Source: Cristatella mucedo (taxonomy: Eukaryota; Bryozoa; Phylactolaemata; Cristatellidae). Taken from it: a stretch of DNA of 64,000 nucleotides. Every line of letters begins with the position of its first letter. Position 1 is the first letter of the stretch. Below, in pieces: positions 46,598 through 58,158 of the stretch. The position numbers and the translations under genes are program-made. The stretch covers positions 126,001 to 190,000 of the forward strand of contig WPIO01000193.1 in NCBI GenBank assembly GCA_009760855.2, in the 5' to 3' direction. Below the pieces are notes generated by a model that ran no database searches, was not told the DNA's origin, and worked only from the letters and a program-made list of their open reading frames with translations.

Positions 46598-47995
46598 TGT
46601 AATGTAATGTAATGTATCTCCGTCAGTAACTCCACAAAGTCATTAAGACCATGTGGGTGTTACGCAGGAGAGTTTTGTATAGCGCACTCACAGCCTAAGC
46701 GGCTTTCGGTACGCATTCGGTAGCCAACAGACTTTGTCTCACGCAACAAAGAGAAAGTGGGAAGCATAGCAGAGTCAGGAGAGCAGTTGAGGTAGTGAGC
46801 AGCATCGAAGTAGCAGCTCAGGACCGCTGGAAAAGATGTGCCACAGTCGGCAGTTGGAGAGTAGATGTCGTTGGTTAAGAATTGTGGAAGCGAGTTCCAC
46901 AGTATAGGACCTGCAGAGCTAAAGCTTCTGTCGCCGACTGTCTTTGAGCGGAGGAATGGGACAGCTAATTTATTGTCCACACAGGAACTGAGGGCGCGAA
47001 CAGGCTGAAACTGATGCAGCAGTTCAGCTAGGTATGAAGGAGCCAAGCCGTGGCGGGCCATGTGGGTCAGCGTAAGAACTTTGCTCTGTATCCTTTGCTC
47101 AACCGGCATACATCGCTTTTCGGAATCCAACAGTCTAGAAATACCTCGTACAAACCTTAAATCCTTTGGAGACCGTGCATTTAGCTCGTATGCTCCCACA
47201 GCCTGGAACTCCCTCCCGACCTGCATCAGAACATCCCCTGACCTGACCACATTTAAAAGAAACTTAAAAATATACCTATTTAGGACAGCATTTAGTGGGT
47301 CCTTGTGATTCGTCCTCGATGTGCTTATGCGTGCTGACACTGTTCATGCTGCCACTAACCACATTTGCATGCTGACCCAGTGCATGTAACCCCTAACTAT
47401 GTTATTCATTTTGTTTGTTTTTCACGCATGATTTTACTTACTATTCTATTGCGTATCACTTTGCAGCAAATGTAAAGCGCCTAGAAAGAGATTAAGTTCT
47501 CTGAGGGCGCTTTATCAAGTGCAATATTATTATTATTATTATACATCCTAGCTCTTTCAGCAAAGGAGATATGTGCTCAAACCGCTGGGACTTGAAGACC
47601 AGCCTTGCAGCCATATTCATAGTCTGCTGTAGTGGCGTAATAGCTTTCTTTGGTAGCCCAGCCAAAAGGGAATTACAATAATCAAGCCGAGACAGAACTA
47701 AAGAGCTAGTTAAATTTTTTACAAGCCACTGTGGGAGACAGCTTCTAATCATGGATAGGGATCGGATGTGATGGCTAGCTGTAGAGGCAGTCTTCTGAAT
47801 GAAGCTTTTGAAATTGAGGCAGCTGTCGAGCACGACACCTAGATTACGAGCACGTGGTGAAGGTCGCACAATAGCATCACCTATTAGAACAGCAAACCCT
47901 TTTAATCCAGTCACACGCTTAGGGTGTCCTATGAGAAGCAGTTCGGTTTTATCGTCATTTAATTTTAGGAAGTTTTCCGACATCCAGGATCGAAT
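46598..47995 (-). mobile_element. LINE-Y with 9-bp target duplication, itself interrupted
   Basis: Flanked by ATGGTTTAA at 46589-46597 and 47996-48004; the empty site is readable at about 41925. From right to left it covers FLKLNDDKTELLLIGHPKR, RNLGVVLDSCLNFK, SRLDYCNSLLAGLPKKAIT and LLKELG (47548-47983). After a LINE-X insertion it continues with RIQSKVLTLT..HGLAPSYLAELLHQFQ to RTESRLGCE (46660-47107) and the AATGT tail at 46598. The frame is open on both sides of the insertion. Confidence 0.9.
47115..47540 (+). mobile_element. LINE-X nested in LINE-Y
   Basis: A 426-bp 5'-truncated LINE-X (from the [12 protein letters not shown] region to the TTA tail), flanked by ATACATC at 47108-47114 and 47541-47547. 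The order of insertion is therefore LINE-Y first, LINE-X second. Confidence 0.9.
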
Positions 47996-49005
47996 ATGGT
48001 TTAAGCTATATTCATCTACATGCTTTAATATATTAAAGCTTTAGGCATGATGCCTGCCTTGGCAAAGAAGTAATGTTGACAGATAATTTCTAGCCAGACA
48101 TGATGGGGGCCAAACATTGAGAGCCGTAACTTTCTTGTCGATACACAAGTTGACAAAAAGCCTGTGCAGTGCAGTAAGCAATTGTGCTATGTGACAACTG
48201 TAGCTCTCACGACCGCCAAACCTATCCGACGAGTTTTGCATGCACTATCGCGATCAAGCGCAGGAACCCATCTGTCTGTACTGCTTAAAAATTGAGTGCT
48301 ATTTTATTCACGAAACTTTTTTCTACAATTTACCTTTTTTGCAGACTGATCACCAGAAAGTGAAATCCTGTCATGCCAGAGACCATGAAAGGTCGTATTA
48401 AAGAATCGCCATGATTTCACCTATGCTTTTAACTAATCATTAAACAAAAAAGTTCCGAAAACTTCTCATTCCAAATTGCCGGTATTGAGACCAATAATGT
48501 TTCGCTTGCACAGTGCCCACATAGAGCTAAATCTTGTCAGGGAGTTATGTTAGGGCTCTATAAGAAACTCAAAAAAATCGTTACTGGTGAGAAGCCGTCT
48601 GTCATAGAACATACTACAGATAGGTGCATTATTGAAACGCCTTCAAGTCAGACTCAACCGATCACTTTCCTGCTGTCGCCTATGGTGCGTCCTTCCTAGT
48701 GGTCCGGAGCTTCTCCTTCCATTCTACTCACTACGTCGTGCAATCGTGTTTCTGCTCAGCTTCCCACTTCATCTTTGTTTCGTAAGATGAAGACTGCTAG
48801 CTACTGAATGCTAACCGAAAGCCATTTAGGTTGCGAGTGAGCTACAAAATACTTTCCTGGTAACACACACATGGTCTTTGTGGCTTTGTGGAGTTACATA
48901 GGGAGATACATTGCACAGCATCGTGATGAACTTTCACGATAATAAACTTAGCTCAAAACATTATCACACACTTGCCATGCCTCTTCAGCTAGCTCCAAGG
49001 CTTAC

Positions 49006-49236
49006 CTGGTAGATTACCTTGGAACCGCATTGGAGTCCCACCACGATATAGATGGCCGTTATACGGTCCAGAGTTGTGCTGCACCATGGGTTGATGCTGA
49101 CCAGCAAAACTAGGTAACACTCCTGATGCGTCTGCCTCATGGCCATGTGTAGCTGGAGTATCAGAGTAAATGGCATTAGATATTGAATAATGAATGCCAC
49201 GTAAACGAATACCGATAGTGTCCAAGCCATCAGACC
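49006..49236 (-). CDS. Exon 4, copy D (first in transcript order)
   Basis: 231 nt, open throughout, acceptor TTGTTGCAG|GG and donor CTACCAG|GTAAGC, phase 1-1. Splicing from exon 3 (ending in phase 1) gives G, then S-D-G-L-D-T-I-G-I-R. Differences from copy B include RLRGIHYSISNAIY and GHEADASG; SGVLPSFAGQHQP and YNGHLYRGG are retained. Confidence 0.7.
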
Positions 49237-50275
49237 CTGCAACAACTGGCGATTAACGTAATTCAAGTGCAAAAGTAACTATATTAGGACGGAATACTCA
49301 AGAGGCAAGAAGGGTTGACTTTAGTGGATTTTAAATTAAACGGGACAGCATACTTTGGTGGATTTAGAGCAAGTACGTTTATGAATGTGTCAATAATATA
49401 GAGCAGCAAATATTGGCATTTCGGAAGCTAATCATGCTTGGCGTCGTGCAGGACGCTACCACTCTTTTGTATCTCTAAACTGCAACAGCAAGCGAAGGCG
49501 GACAAGGCTAGAGGGCCGTGGCGATAGGGAAATAATAATAACACAGTTTATAAAGTGACCTCGGAGAACTCACCCGCTTTCAAGGCACTGAAATTTATTA
49601 AATTATATTCTATAATTGCTAATTCAAAAATTTCTAATTATAAAATTGCTGTAAAGGAAACACGGTCGACAGGTTATAGGCAGATTGTTCGATAACCAAC
49701 AAGAACAACATGGCTAGGGATGACATGCACACAGCCAAAATGCACATGCAGTGAGTGGCAGCATGCCCAATGTCAGCATGCATAAGCATATCAAGAACGC
49801 ATCACACAGACCCTCTATAATCTGTGATAAATTGGTGCGTTTTTTATTTCTTCTTAATTGTGATCAAGTCAGTTCATGTTGGTTCCAGAGTGAGCTCTAC
49901 GTCTTAGGAACATGTGAGCTAAGGGCACGGTCTCCAAAGAACATGAGATTCGCGAAAGGTACAGGTAAAAGATCAGTTTCCGGAAAGTGGTTTGTACGAT
50001 GCTTACAATTGCGGGCGAGTACATCTGAAAGATAGCTTGGAGCCAAAGAATCTTCGGACCATAAAGTGAGTTAAAGAACCTAAAGGTCTGTGCTTTGCTT
50101 TCTCGGAGCCACTAAAGATGCACTACAGATTATAGGATGCGTTAAAATTTGTTCCACAATTCCCCGGGGTTTTATCCCAAGAACTTTAAATCCCTTATAA
50201 GTAAACTGCAAGCGGTTGTAAGAGCTGTGAAGGCTGTTCTGCCACTACACAACTGACACTTGTGAATCAGCTTAC

Positions 50276-50287
50276 CTTGATTTCGTA
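50276..50287 (-). other. Candidate 12-nt microexon, unit D
   Basis: GTCGTTAG|TACGAAATCAAG|GTAAGCTG on the minus strand. The acceptor base context differs from units A and B but the exon and donor are identical. A further decayed relative with a GC donor lies near 51505. Confidence 0.3.
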
Positions 50288-50519
50288 CTAACGACCGTGC
50301 AGTTGAGCTAGCTGGTGAATAACGCTAACATTAAGACCGGTTTTGCATAGTATCTTTAGAGAACGTAATATTATCTGTGAACGTCACATATGCCGCAAAG
50401 AAGCCTTGACAAACGGTAAGGGGCAGCATGCAAAATACCAACACGCATGGCAAAAACTAACATAACATGCTGCACAGAAATTTCTGTTTTAAATTGACTT
50501 GTAGTCGTACTCAGGTCGG

Positions 50520-50955
50520 GAGATTTCGGAATCCAGCAGTCTACAATTACCTTGTACAAACCACAAATTCTTAGGAGATCTTGCATTTAGCTCGCATGCT
50601 CTCAAAGCCTGGAACTCCCTCCCGACCTGCGTCATTACATCCCCTGACCTGACCACATTTAAAAAGAACTTGAAAACAACACATTTATTTAGAACAGCAT
50701 TTAGTGGGTCCCTTTGATTGGTCGTGTTTGTGCTTATTCATGCTGACACTTTGCATGCTGCCACTAACCACATTTGCATGCTGACCCTATGCATGTCACC
50801 CCCGATCATACTATTCGTGCTGTTTATTAAGCGTGTTGTTACTCATCATTTAATCGTGTTTCCCTTAGCAGCAAATATAAAGCACCTAGAAAGATATTGA
50901 TTTCTCTGCGGGCACTTTGTTATGGGCACTGTTATTATTATGATTTTTGTTAAGT
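50520..50955 (+). mobile_element. LINE-X 3' end, moderately decayed
   Basis: Sense copy beginning in the RFRNPAVYNYLVQT region (equivalent of [14 protein letters not shown]) with stops, followed by the 3' UTR (gctgacactttgcatgctgc) and a tail to about 50955. Confidence 0.7.
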
Positions 50956-51251
50956 CAGTCATGGTCGGCGTTCAGCAGGACGCTATTGCTTTTTTTGTAG
51001 CTAAGCTAAAGTACTAAGTACAGACGGATAAGATTAGTGGGCCATGGTGAGAGGATAATAATAACACACTTGAAAAATGCCTTCAGAGAACTCAATCTCT
51101 TTCTTCACTTCAATCTCTTTCCAAGTGGTACTATTTCTAAACCGTTAAGAGAGAATGCATCTAGAAAGGTTGCGTGGAGCCAAAGAATGTATGGGCTACA
51201 AAGTGAGTTTCAGAATGTAGAGTTCTAAGCTTTGCTTGACTGCGAGCCAGT

Positions 51252-51345
51252 TTAATAATAATAATAATAATGTACTTGATAAAAGCGCCTTCAGAGAACT
51301 TAATCTCTTTTTAGGCGCTGTGCATTTGCGGCAAAGGGAGTTTAG
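51252..51345 (-). mobile_element. Minimal LINE-X tail insertion
   Basis: TAA repeats at 51252-51271 plus about 70 bp of antisense LINE-X 3' end (tgtacttgataaaagcgcct, then tctttttaggcgctgtgcat), with no further LINE sequence attached. Confidence 0.7.
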
Positions 51346-51779
51346 ATACTTAAGAAGTTAAATGATGTTTCAAAAATGGTTCAGCGAGCCCTCAGGGCAT
51401 TATCCAAAATATTCATTTTAAGTCCCTAATAAACCACTGCAAGCGGTGGTGAGTGTTTGGAAAGGCTGTTTTGCCGCTACATAAACTGTGACTGGTTAAT
51501 GAGCTTGCCTGGATTTTTTGCCGACGTTTGTGAAGCTAAGCTAGCTGATTAGTAACGGTAATATTATTAATGGTTTGCACGGAACTTAGAAAAACTTAAT
51601 ATCCTTCTAGGAACTTTAGATTTGCTGTTAAAGAAGCCCAAGTAAAGGGTCAGGAGGAACATTCATAATGCCACCACACTAGGAAAAGAAATACCAAATG
51701 GAAGGAAAATATTTCAGATTGTGTCACCAGGTCTGCCTGATTTCGTGATTTCAATCGGGAGTAAGTTTATTCTACAATT

Positions 51780-52325
51780 TTTTGCTAAAATTTGGCCTTG
51801 TTTAAATAAGGATGCCACGTCTAAGTGGGCGCATGCAGATTTGTGACATCCCGTATTGACTTCTGTAACTCATTGCTTGCTGGCCTGCCGGCACGTGCAA
51901 TCAGGCGATTGCAGCTGGTGCAAAACTCCACAGCTAGGCTTGTCTGTCAAGAGCGACACAGTTGCTACATCACACCACTTCTCCCCGACATGCACTGGCT
52001 ACCAGTCAAGCAACGGATCTACTTCAAGGTTTTGTCACTCACTTTTAGGTCACTTCATTCTTTGGCTCCAGCCTATCTCTCAGATCTACTCACCCACCAG
52101 GCCAAGCATTGTACCACCCGCTATTTGATATCCAACAGTTTGCCAGTACGTTGTTCAAATCTCAAATTCCTTGGAGACCGTGCATTTAGTTCGTATGCCC
52201 CCAAAGTCTGGAACTCACTCCCGACTTGAGTCACAACATCCCCTGACTTGACCACATTTAAAAAAAACTTATAAACACACCGATTGAGGACAGAATTTAG
52301 CGTGTCCTTGTGATTCGTTCTTACT
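51780..52325 (+). mobile_element. LINE-X fragment without 3' tail
   Basis: Frame 51825-52229 reads [32 protein letters not shown] and [20 protein letters not shown] and then a stop. The C-terminal end continues out of frame to about 52320, but the usual 3' UTR is lost. Confidence 0.8.
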
Positions 52326-52329
52326 TGGA

Positions 52330-53520
52330 TGTCGTCCGTACTCTTAAACTTTAAATGTCATTTTACCTTTCACTATTTGCGTCAGAAATTCAACAATGAA
52401 GTTTACGTTTCTCTCAATGGACTTTGAGCCCTTTTAAAGAATTAAATTTAGCATTAATAATTTATATTGGTAACAAAAATAGCGACAAGACACATTATTT
52501 GAGCTAGTGCGTATTGGTAAGCACAAATGTTAGATCGCGGTCACACACTGTACGAAAGACTCGTCAGCATCGGTTATTGAGCTTACAATATAATTTAAAC
52601 GATAGGAGGTTCTTAAGGGAAGAATGTAGTAAGTCCTGACAAGGTTTTTTATGGGCGTCACCAATTTTCCTTTAACGTGGCTAAAATAATATCACTTGGC
52701 TATCCCAAATTCCAAGAACTCTAACAATATCATTGGATAATAAAAGAATTGTCATGCCGCATTTGCTAGTCAATAAACTAAAATTGATAATAAATTAAAT
52801 TGTTTGCTGAAAGACAACTCATCGATGCGTGAACTTACATTTATACTTCATCTTAAAGAGCACGATCTCACAAATATAACTGATTAATTCCAACTTTAAT
52901 AAGACAATTAATAGCAATCTTGGAGAAGTAGTACTCTTCTGAGGCACTTCATAATGGCCTCAAAGGTGGCATGTTAACATGGCTTGGGTTAACATGCCTA
53001 GTGTCAATGTGCATGAGCCCACAGAGGGCAAAAGATCCAACATCAGCTTTGAGAAAAAGGAGCATTCTTCAGCTTTTTATTACATAGCCGTCGATTAAGG
53101 GTACATCGTGATGGTTGTTGGGATTAAGTTTCACCCTTTGTGATTGTGGCAGTTACCGGTAACTAGTTGCTAACCGATTTGAGGTCTTGGGTTTGCTGCA
53201 AGGTTGCCAGGCGACTTGAGCCAGAGGAGCTAGGTTGGTGCACTGCGAAAAGCCTATATCTTTGGGTAGACGTTCGAATATGAAGCCAGGAGCAAGACAA
53301 TAAAAGCGACCTAAGCCTTAGTTATAAAACCGGTGTAAAACCTTAGTGCTAAAACAGGCTGCTTGATTAGAGGCAATTTTCACGTTGCATGCTGACGTAC
53401 AAACAACCCTGAGTATCTCCTCTCATGCTTATGATGCTTTTTTACCATGCTGTTTATATACTTAGACGTTCGTAAAAATAGAATACTGTGCCATTAAATC
53501 CAGATTATTGTTTCTTCTTG
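52330..53520. other. Unassigned intronic DNA, no gene seen
   Basis: AT-rich. Faint LINE-X-like words near 52960-53040 (catgttaacatggcttggg). Nothing codes. Confidence 0.4.
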
Positions 53521-53526
53521 CAGTAA

Positions 53527-54481
53527 TAATAATAATAATATTGCACTTGATAAAGCGCCCTCAGAGAACTTAATCTCTTTCTAGGCGCTTTACATTTGCT
53601 GCAAAGTGATATGCCATAGAATAGAAGGTAAAATCATGCTTGAAAAACAAACAAAATGAATAATATGGTTAGGGGTGACATGCACAGGGTCAGCATGCAA
53701 ATGTGGTTAGTGGCAGCATGCACAGTGTTAGCACGCATAAGCACATCAAGGACGAATCACAGGGACCTACTAAATGCTGTCCTAAATAGGTGTGTTTTTA
53801 GGTTTCTTTTAAATGTGGTCAGGTCAGGGGATGTTCTGACGCAGGTCGGGAGGGAGCTCCAGGCTTTGGGAGCATACGAGCTAAATGCACGGTCTCCAAA
53901 GGATTTAAGGTTTGTACGAGGTATTTCCAGACTGTTGGACTCCGAAAAGCGAGTGGTACGATGCTTGGCCTGATTGGGGAGTATATCTGAAAGATAGGCT
54001 GGAGCCATAGAATGAAGAGACCTGAAAGTGAGCGACAAAAACCTTGAAGTCAATCCGATGCTTGACTGGTAGCCAGTGCAGGTCGGCGAGAAGTGGAGTA
54101 ATGTGGCAACTGCGACGCTCACGACAGACAAGCCTAGCTGCAGAGTTTTGCACCAGCTGCAATCGCCTGATCGCACATGCTCGTAGGCCAGTAAGCAGTG
54201 AGTTGCAGAAGTCGAGACGGGATGTCACGAATGCATGGACCGACTTGGACGTGGTATCCTTATCTGAACAAGCCTGAATTTTAGCAATGTTATGAAGCTA
54301 AAAATAGGCAGATTTGACTGTGGAGCTGATGTGGTCGTCTAACGAGAGGTCGCTTTGGAATATGACACCTAGATTTCGAGCTGATTCAACTGGAGATATG
54401 CTGGCAGAGCCAATTTTGATAGTCAGCCTTTCCAATTTCTGAATCACACTGGGTTTGCCCATAACTAGTCAGTTAGTTTTA
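53527..54481 (-). mobile_element. LINE-X with 6-bp target duplication and one frameshift
   Basis: Flanked by CAGTAA (53521-53526 and 54482-54487). Antisense tail, 3' UTR and coding sequence are well preserved. An extra A near 54030-54036 (GACAAAAACC against GACAAAACC elsewhere) splits the frame into 53757-54176 and 53905-54228. The 5' end stops in the KLERLTIKIGSASIS region. Confidence 0.9.
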
Positions 54482-54487
54482 CAGTAA

Positions 54488-54838
54488 GGTGCAGCCATAC
54501 GCCTTAGGCAGAGATTTTTTGCATTACGTTGCTATGCCAAATACTAAATGTTACCATTATATGTATGAAACGCGAGAAATATAAATGGAATATAACGAAG
54601 AAAATTACTGTTTAACCAGTAAATTCTTAAAGGCTCTTTATCAGTTTAAAATATAAAATGGATGATTTTCTTTGCATCAGAATTTCGCTTATTACGAAGA
54701 TAAGTAACTTCTCCAAAACAGAGCACAATGTCTGAGGTTATTGCAATAGACAATATTAGGCATTATATTCTAAATATAATTAATTAAATTAAAATTTATT
54801 TTACTGACCAGATTAAATTAAAAAAATATTTTAAATTA
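54488..54838. other. AT-rich intronic spacer
   Basis: No gene or repeat recognised. Strongly A+T-rich near 54770-54840. Confidence 0.4.
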
Positions 54839-54839
54839 A

Positions 54840-55190
54840 TATTTAGTAATGCACTTGATAAAGCGCCCTTAGGGCACCCAATCTCTTTCTAGGCGCTTGA
54901 CATTTGCTGCAAAGAGAAACGCAATTAAAAGGTGAGTAATATAATGCTGTATAAACAACATGACTAGCATGGTTAGGAATGACATGCACAAGGTCAGCAT
55001 TCAGATGTGGTCAGTGGCAGCGTGCACAGTGTTTGCATGCATAAGCGCATGAAGGACAAATCACAAGGACCTACTAAAAGCTGTCCAAAATAGGTGTATT
55101 TTAAGTTCTTTTACATGTGATCAAGTCAGGGTATGTTGCAATCCAGGTCGGGAGTTAGTTACTGGATTTGGGAGCATACAAACTAAATGT
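54840..55190 (-). mobile_element. LINE-X 3' end
   Basis: Antisense tail (tgcacttgataaagcgccct), 3' UTR and the last few dozen codons, degraded, ending just before exon 3. Confidence 0.7.
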
Positions 55191-55220
55191 GCATAAAAAA
55201 TCATATTAACAAAGTCTTAC

Positions 55221-55267
55221 CTTGCAATAATGAATTTGTTGTCTTTTTTGATGGCAGATCTTCGTTA
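55221..55267 (-). CDS. Homeobox-gene exon 3 (47 nt)
   Basis: Acceptor TTTCTGTTCAACAG and donor TTGCAAG|GTAAGA bracket 47 nt. The phase-2 end of exon 2 (CT) is completed by its first T, giving L and then NEDLPSKKTTNSLLQ, with one base (G) left over for exon 4. The phase fits on both sides without adjustment. Lysine-, serine- and threonine-rich linker, no domain. Confidence 0.65.
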
Positions 55268-55435
55268 CTGTTGAACAGAAACATTAGAACGCAATATATT
55301 ATTCATGATATCTGGAGTGTTATTTGATGATGATGTAAGTCAAAATTCAAGCAGTTTTTAACTCCACACTTTCAGTCAATCACTGCATATTTGAATATGA
55401 AATTGTCTGTTTCTCTTTCATGTGCAATTACTTAC

Positions 55436-55500
55436 AGTTGCGGATTTGTGACAGAATCTTTCCTTTGCTTGCTCCTGGTCTTCTTGTTTTTGTGCCATAT
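55436..55500 (-). CDS. Homeobox-gene exon 2: homeodomain recognition helix
   Basis: 65 nt between acceptor TATACGTTTGAAG and donor CAACT|GTAAGT. In phase 0 after exon 1 it reads IWHKNKKTRSKQRK, homeodomain residues 47-60, then DSVTNPQ. W48 and N51, the near-invariant core and DNA-contact residues, are present. Position 50 is K, a specificity class known from Bicoid- and SIX-type homeodomains. H at 49 replaces the usual F, and K52/K53 replace the common R52/R53. The intron between residues 46 and 47 is a site used in many animal homeoboxes. Confidence 0.8.
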
Positions 55501-55509
55501 CTTCAAACG

Positions 55510-56014
55510 TATACATTAATCAATATGAAAATAAATCACTTACTTTGATTAAAATTAATTTAAGTTCATAATCATTCATCTACATTGGGTAAAGTAAAAT
55601 TTTAAAGGAACCCCACGATTAATCCTATAATTTTACTGACAATAATTGAATGTTCACCGGAAGCAGCACCAACAACATTAAGTATGATGCGTAGTGATGT
55701 GGTGCAGTGCTTTCACTAAAATAAGGTTCAATCTGGAAGTTTTCCTGGAGTTCGTAGTGCATTATAGGTGCTAAAAGCTTAATCAAAAACTATTGGAGTT
55801 TGCTAAGGCGCACAGCTAACCAACCTGAGTAACAGGAGTAGACGCAGAGCAAGAAAGTATTAGGATTTAATATTTCAAACGAGCAGAGTTTATGAAAGCT
55901 TAAGCTGACTTTCTCGAGCTGGCGAACGAAGCCAGTAACGGACATTCAAATTCTGACTCTGATTTAGCAGCACCTGAGAATATTTCAAAAAGCTAGTCGA
56001 GCTAATACGAATAA
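55510..56014. other. Homeobox-gene intron, no feature
   Basis: Part of the 2.7-kb intron that splits the homeodomain. AT-rich; nothing else recognised before the LINE-X scrap at 56015. Confidence 0.5.
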
Positions 56015-56935
56015 TAATGATAATACACTTTATAATGCGCCTGCAGATAACTAAATCTCTTTCTAGGCACTTTACGTATGCTTTAAAGAAAACACGATAG
56101 AGTAGTGTATTGTAACATGCTTGCTAAACAACATGAATATTATGGTTAAAGGTGACAGCACGTGTATCCTTTGCTGAAAGAGCTAGGATGGTTGCCGGTT
56201 GAGCAAAGGATACAGAGCAAAGTTCTTATGCTGACCCACAAGGCCCGCCACGGCTTGGCTCCTTCGTACCTAGCTGAACTGCTCCATCAGTTTCAGCCTG
56301 TTCGCGCCCTCGGGTCCTGTGTGGACAATAAATTAGCTGTCCCATTCCTCCGCTTAAAGACAGTCGGCGACAGAAGCTTTAGCTCTGCAGGTCCTAGACT
56401 GTGGAACTCGCTTCCACGATTCTTACGCAACGACATCTACTCTCCAACTGCCGACTATGGCACATCTTTTTCAGCGGTCCTGAACTGCTACTTCTATGCT
56501 AGTCACTACCTCAACTGCTCTCCTAACTCTGCTATGCTTCCCACTTTCTCTTTGTTGCGTGAGACGAAGTCTGTTGGCTACCGAATGCGTACCGAAAGCC
56601 GCTTAGGCTGTGAGTGCGCTATACAAAACTCTCCTGCGTAACACCCACGTGGTCTTTATGACTTTGTGGAGTAACTGACGGAGATACATTACATTACATA
56701 ACATGTACAGGGTAGCATTCATGAGTGGTTAGTGGCGGCATGTACAGTGTCAGCACGCATAAGCACATAAAGGACGAATCACAGTGACCCACTAATGCTG
56801 TGAAAAATTATTGCGTTTTTGATTTATGTTTAAATGTGGTCAAGTCAGTGAATGTTGTGACGCAAGTCGGGAGTAAGTTCCAGGCTTTGGGAGCATCTGA
56901 ACTAAATGCAGTGTTCACAAACGATTTTATGTAAG
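56015..56935 (-). mobile_element. LINE-X 3' end interrupted by LINE-Y
   Basis: Antisense LINE-X tail and 3' UTR run from 56015 to about 56160 and continue at about 56698 (catgtacagggtagcattca) with the C-terminal coding end to 56935. The LINE-Y lies between the two halves. Confidence 0.7.
56161..56697 (+). mobile_element. LINE-Y, open 159-codon C-terminus
   Basis: The best preserved LINE-Y 3' end. The frame 56162-56641 reads LLKELGWLPVEQRIQSKVL, RHGLAPSYLAELLHQFQP, RLWNSLPRFLRND and SVGYRMRTESRLGCE, and stops at TAA. The 3' UTR ends TGGAGTAACTGACGGAGATA followed by ATTAC repeats. It is 5'-truncated and lies within the homeobox-gene intron. Confidence 0.9.
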
Positions 56936-57129
56936 CTAAGCTTTTAGATCTACTTCCTCAACAGGCTAAGCGAAGCTGTATTTTCTCCACTTAAACATTG
57001 ATACTTTTTTCGCCTTTCCAAAACTAGGGCTTAAAAGCTTCGCCATCAAATGATTAGTACTACTCGTGAGCAGCATCTCCACTTGCTTCACGTGACTCGA
57101 TCCTAATGACTTCAAAATCAATTGCCCAC

Positions 57130-57525
57130 TGTAATAATAATAATGATCATGACAATACATTTGTTATATCACCTCCAGAGAACTCTGTTTTTTTAAGCCA
57201 TTTACATTTTCTGCGAAGGAAGCACGATCGAATGGTTTTTGGTAGCATGCTCAATGAAAACGGGCATAACATGGTTAGAAATTACATGAACAAGCCTAGC
57301 GTACATATTTGGTTAGTGGCAGCAAACACACTGTCAGCACACATAGGCACAATGGGGACTGATGATATGGACCCACCAAATGTTCTCATAAATAGATGCA
57401 TTATTAATTTTTTTAATTCGGTCAAGTCTTAGAAAGCCACGATGCAAGTCGGAAGCAAGTTCCAGGCTATGGAAGCATACGAACTCGAAATACGGTCTTC
57501 TAAATATTTGAGGGTTGTGCGAGGT
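57130..57525 (-). mobile_element. Decayed LINE-X 3' end
   Basis: Antisense tail remnant near 57150, 3' UTR words (gcataacatggttagaaatt), then the C-terminal end (gatgcaagtcggaagcaagt). The plus-strand frame at 57106-57432 is antisense and not a gene. Confidence 0.6.
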
Positions 57526-57527
57526 AA

Positions 57528-57935
57528 TAATAATAATATGATAATAATAATGCACTTGATAAAGCGCCCTCAGAGAACTCAATCTCTTTACATTTGCTGC
57601 AAAGGGAAATGCAATTGAATGATGAGTAGTATCACGCATGATAAACAAACAACATGAATATCATGGTTATGGGTGGCATGCACAGGGCCAGCGTGCAAAT
57701 GTGGTTAGGTAAAGGTAAGCAATTAGATTCCGAAAAGCGAGTGGTACGATGATTGGCCTGGTGGAGTGAGTAAATGTGAGAGGTAGCTCGGAGCCAATAC
57801 GACAATGAGGTAGGTGGAAAAACTGTGAAGTCAATCAGTTGCTTATCTGGGAGCCAGTACCGGTCGGCGAGAAGTGGTGTGCTTCGTGAAATATGACTCT
57901 CACGACCGACAAGCCTAGCTGCAGGGTCTTGAAAC
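57528..57935 (-). mobile_element. LINE-X with internal deletion
   Basis: TAA-repeat tail at 57528-57550, antisense 3' UTR to about 57705, then a jump straight to the ESNCLPL / LVGRESH region (57706-57935). The [10 protein letters not shown] end and neighbouring coding sequence are missing. Confidence 0.7.
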
Positions 57936-58158
57936 AACTGGGTGGGCCATTTGTGTGAAAGAAATCTGATCAAGCACAAAGCCCCAATACTTTATTCAGC
58001 AAATATTATTCGGGTGACCACTTTCCGTGTGCATCAACACTTCAGCCACGGAAATACAATAGTCTGCCAATAATGTTTTTAGCCTTGGGATCAAGATCTT
58101 TACTTACAACTAGGTCTTTAGTGAAGACAATGTACACGACATGAGCAAGTAATGATAC

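Larger units (their letters stand above)
37900..51500. repeat. Tandem array of about 2.57-kb units carrying exon 4
   Basis: Four units share the same order: a 12-nt candidate microexon, old antisense LINE-X-like scraps, exon 4 on the minus strand, and a decayed sense LINE-Y 3' end (about 38045-38300, 40030-40290, 42570-42845, 48650-48920). Microexon positions 39033, 41595, 46268 and 50276 give spacings of about 2.56, 2.57 and 2.60 kb after subtracting later LINE insertions (43480-44654, 44934-45862, 46598-47995). The unit nearest exon 5 lacks about 0.6 kb around 38950-39000. The LINE-Y scraps predate the duplication; the young LINEs came after it. Confidence 0.85.

Noticed and set aside
58042-58158. 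Unspliced continuation of the homeobox frame (VSLLAHVVYIVF...)
   Set aside because: It departs from the homeodomain exactly at residue 47 behind a GT donor, and the missing residues 47-60 are found in phase at 55436-55500.
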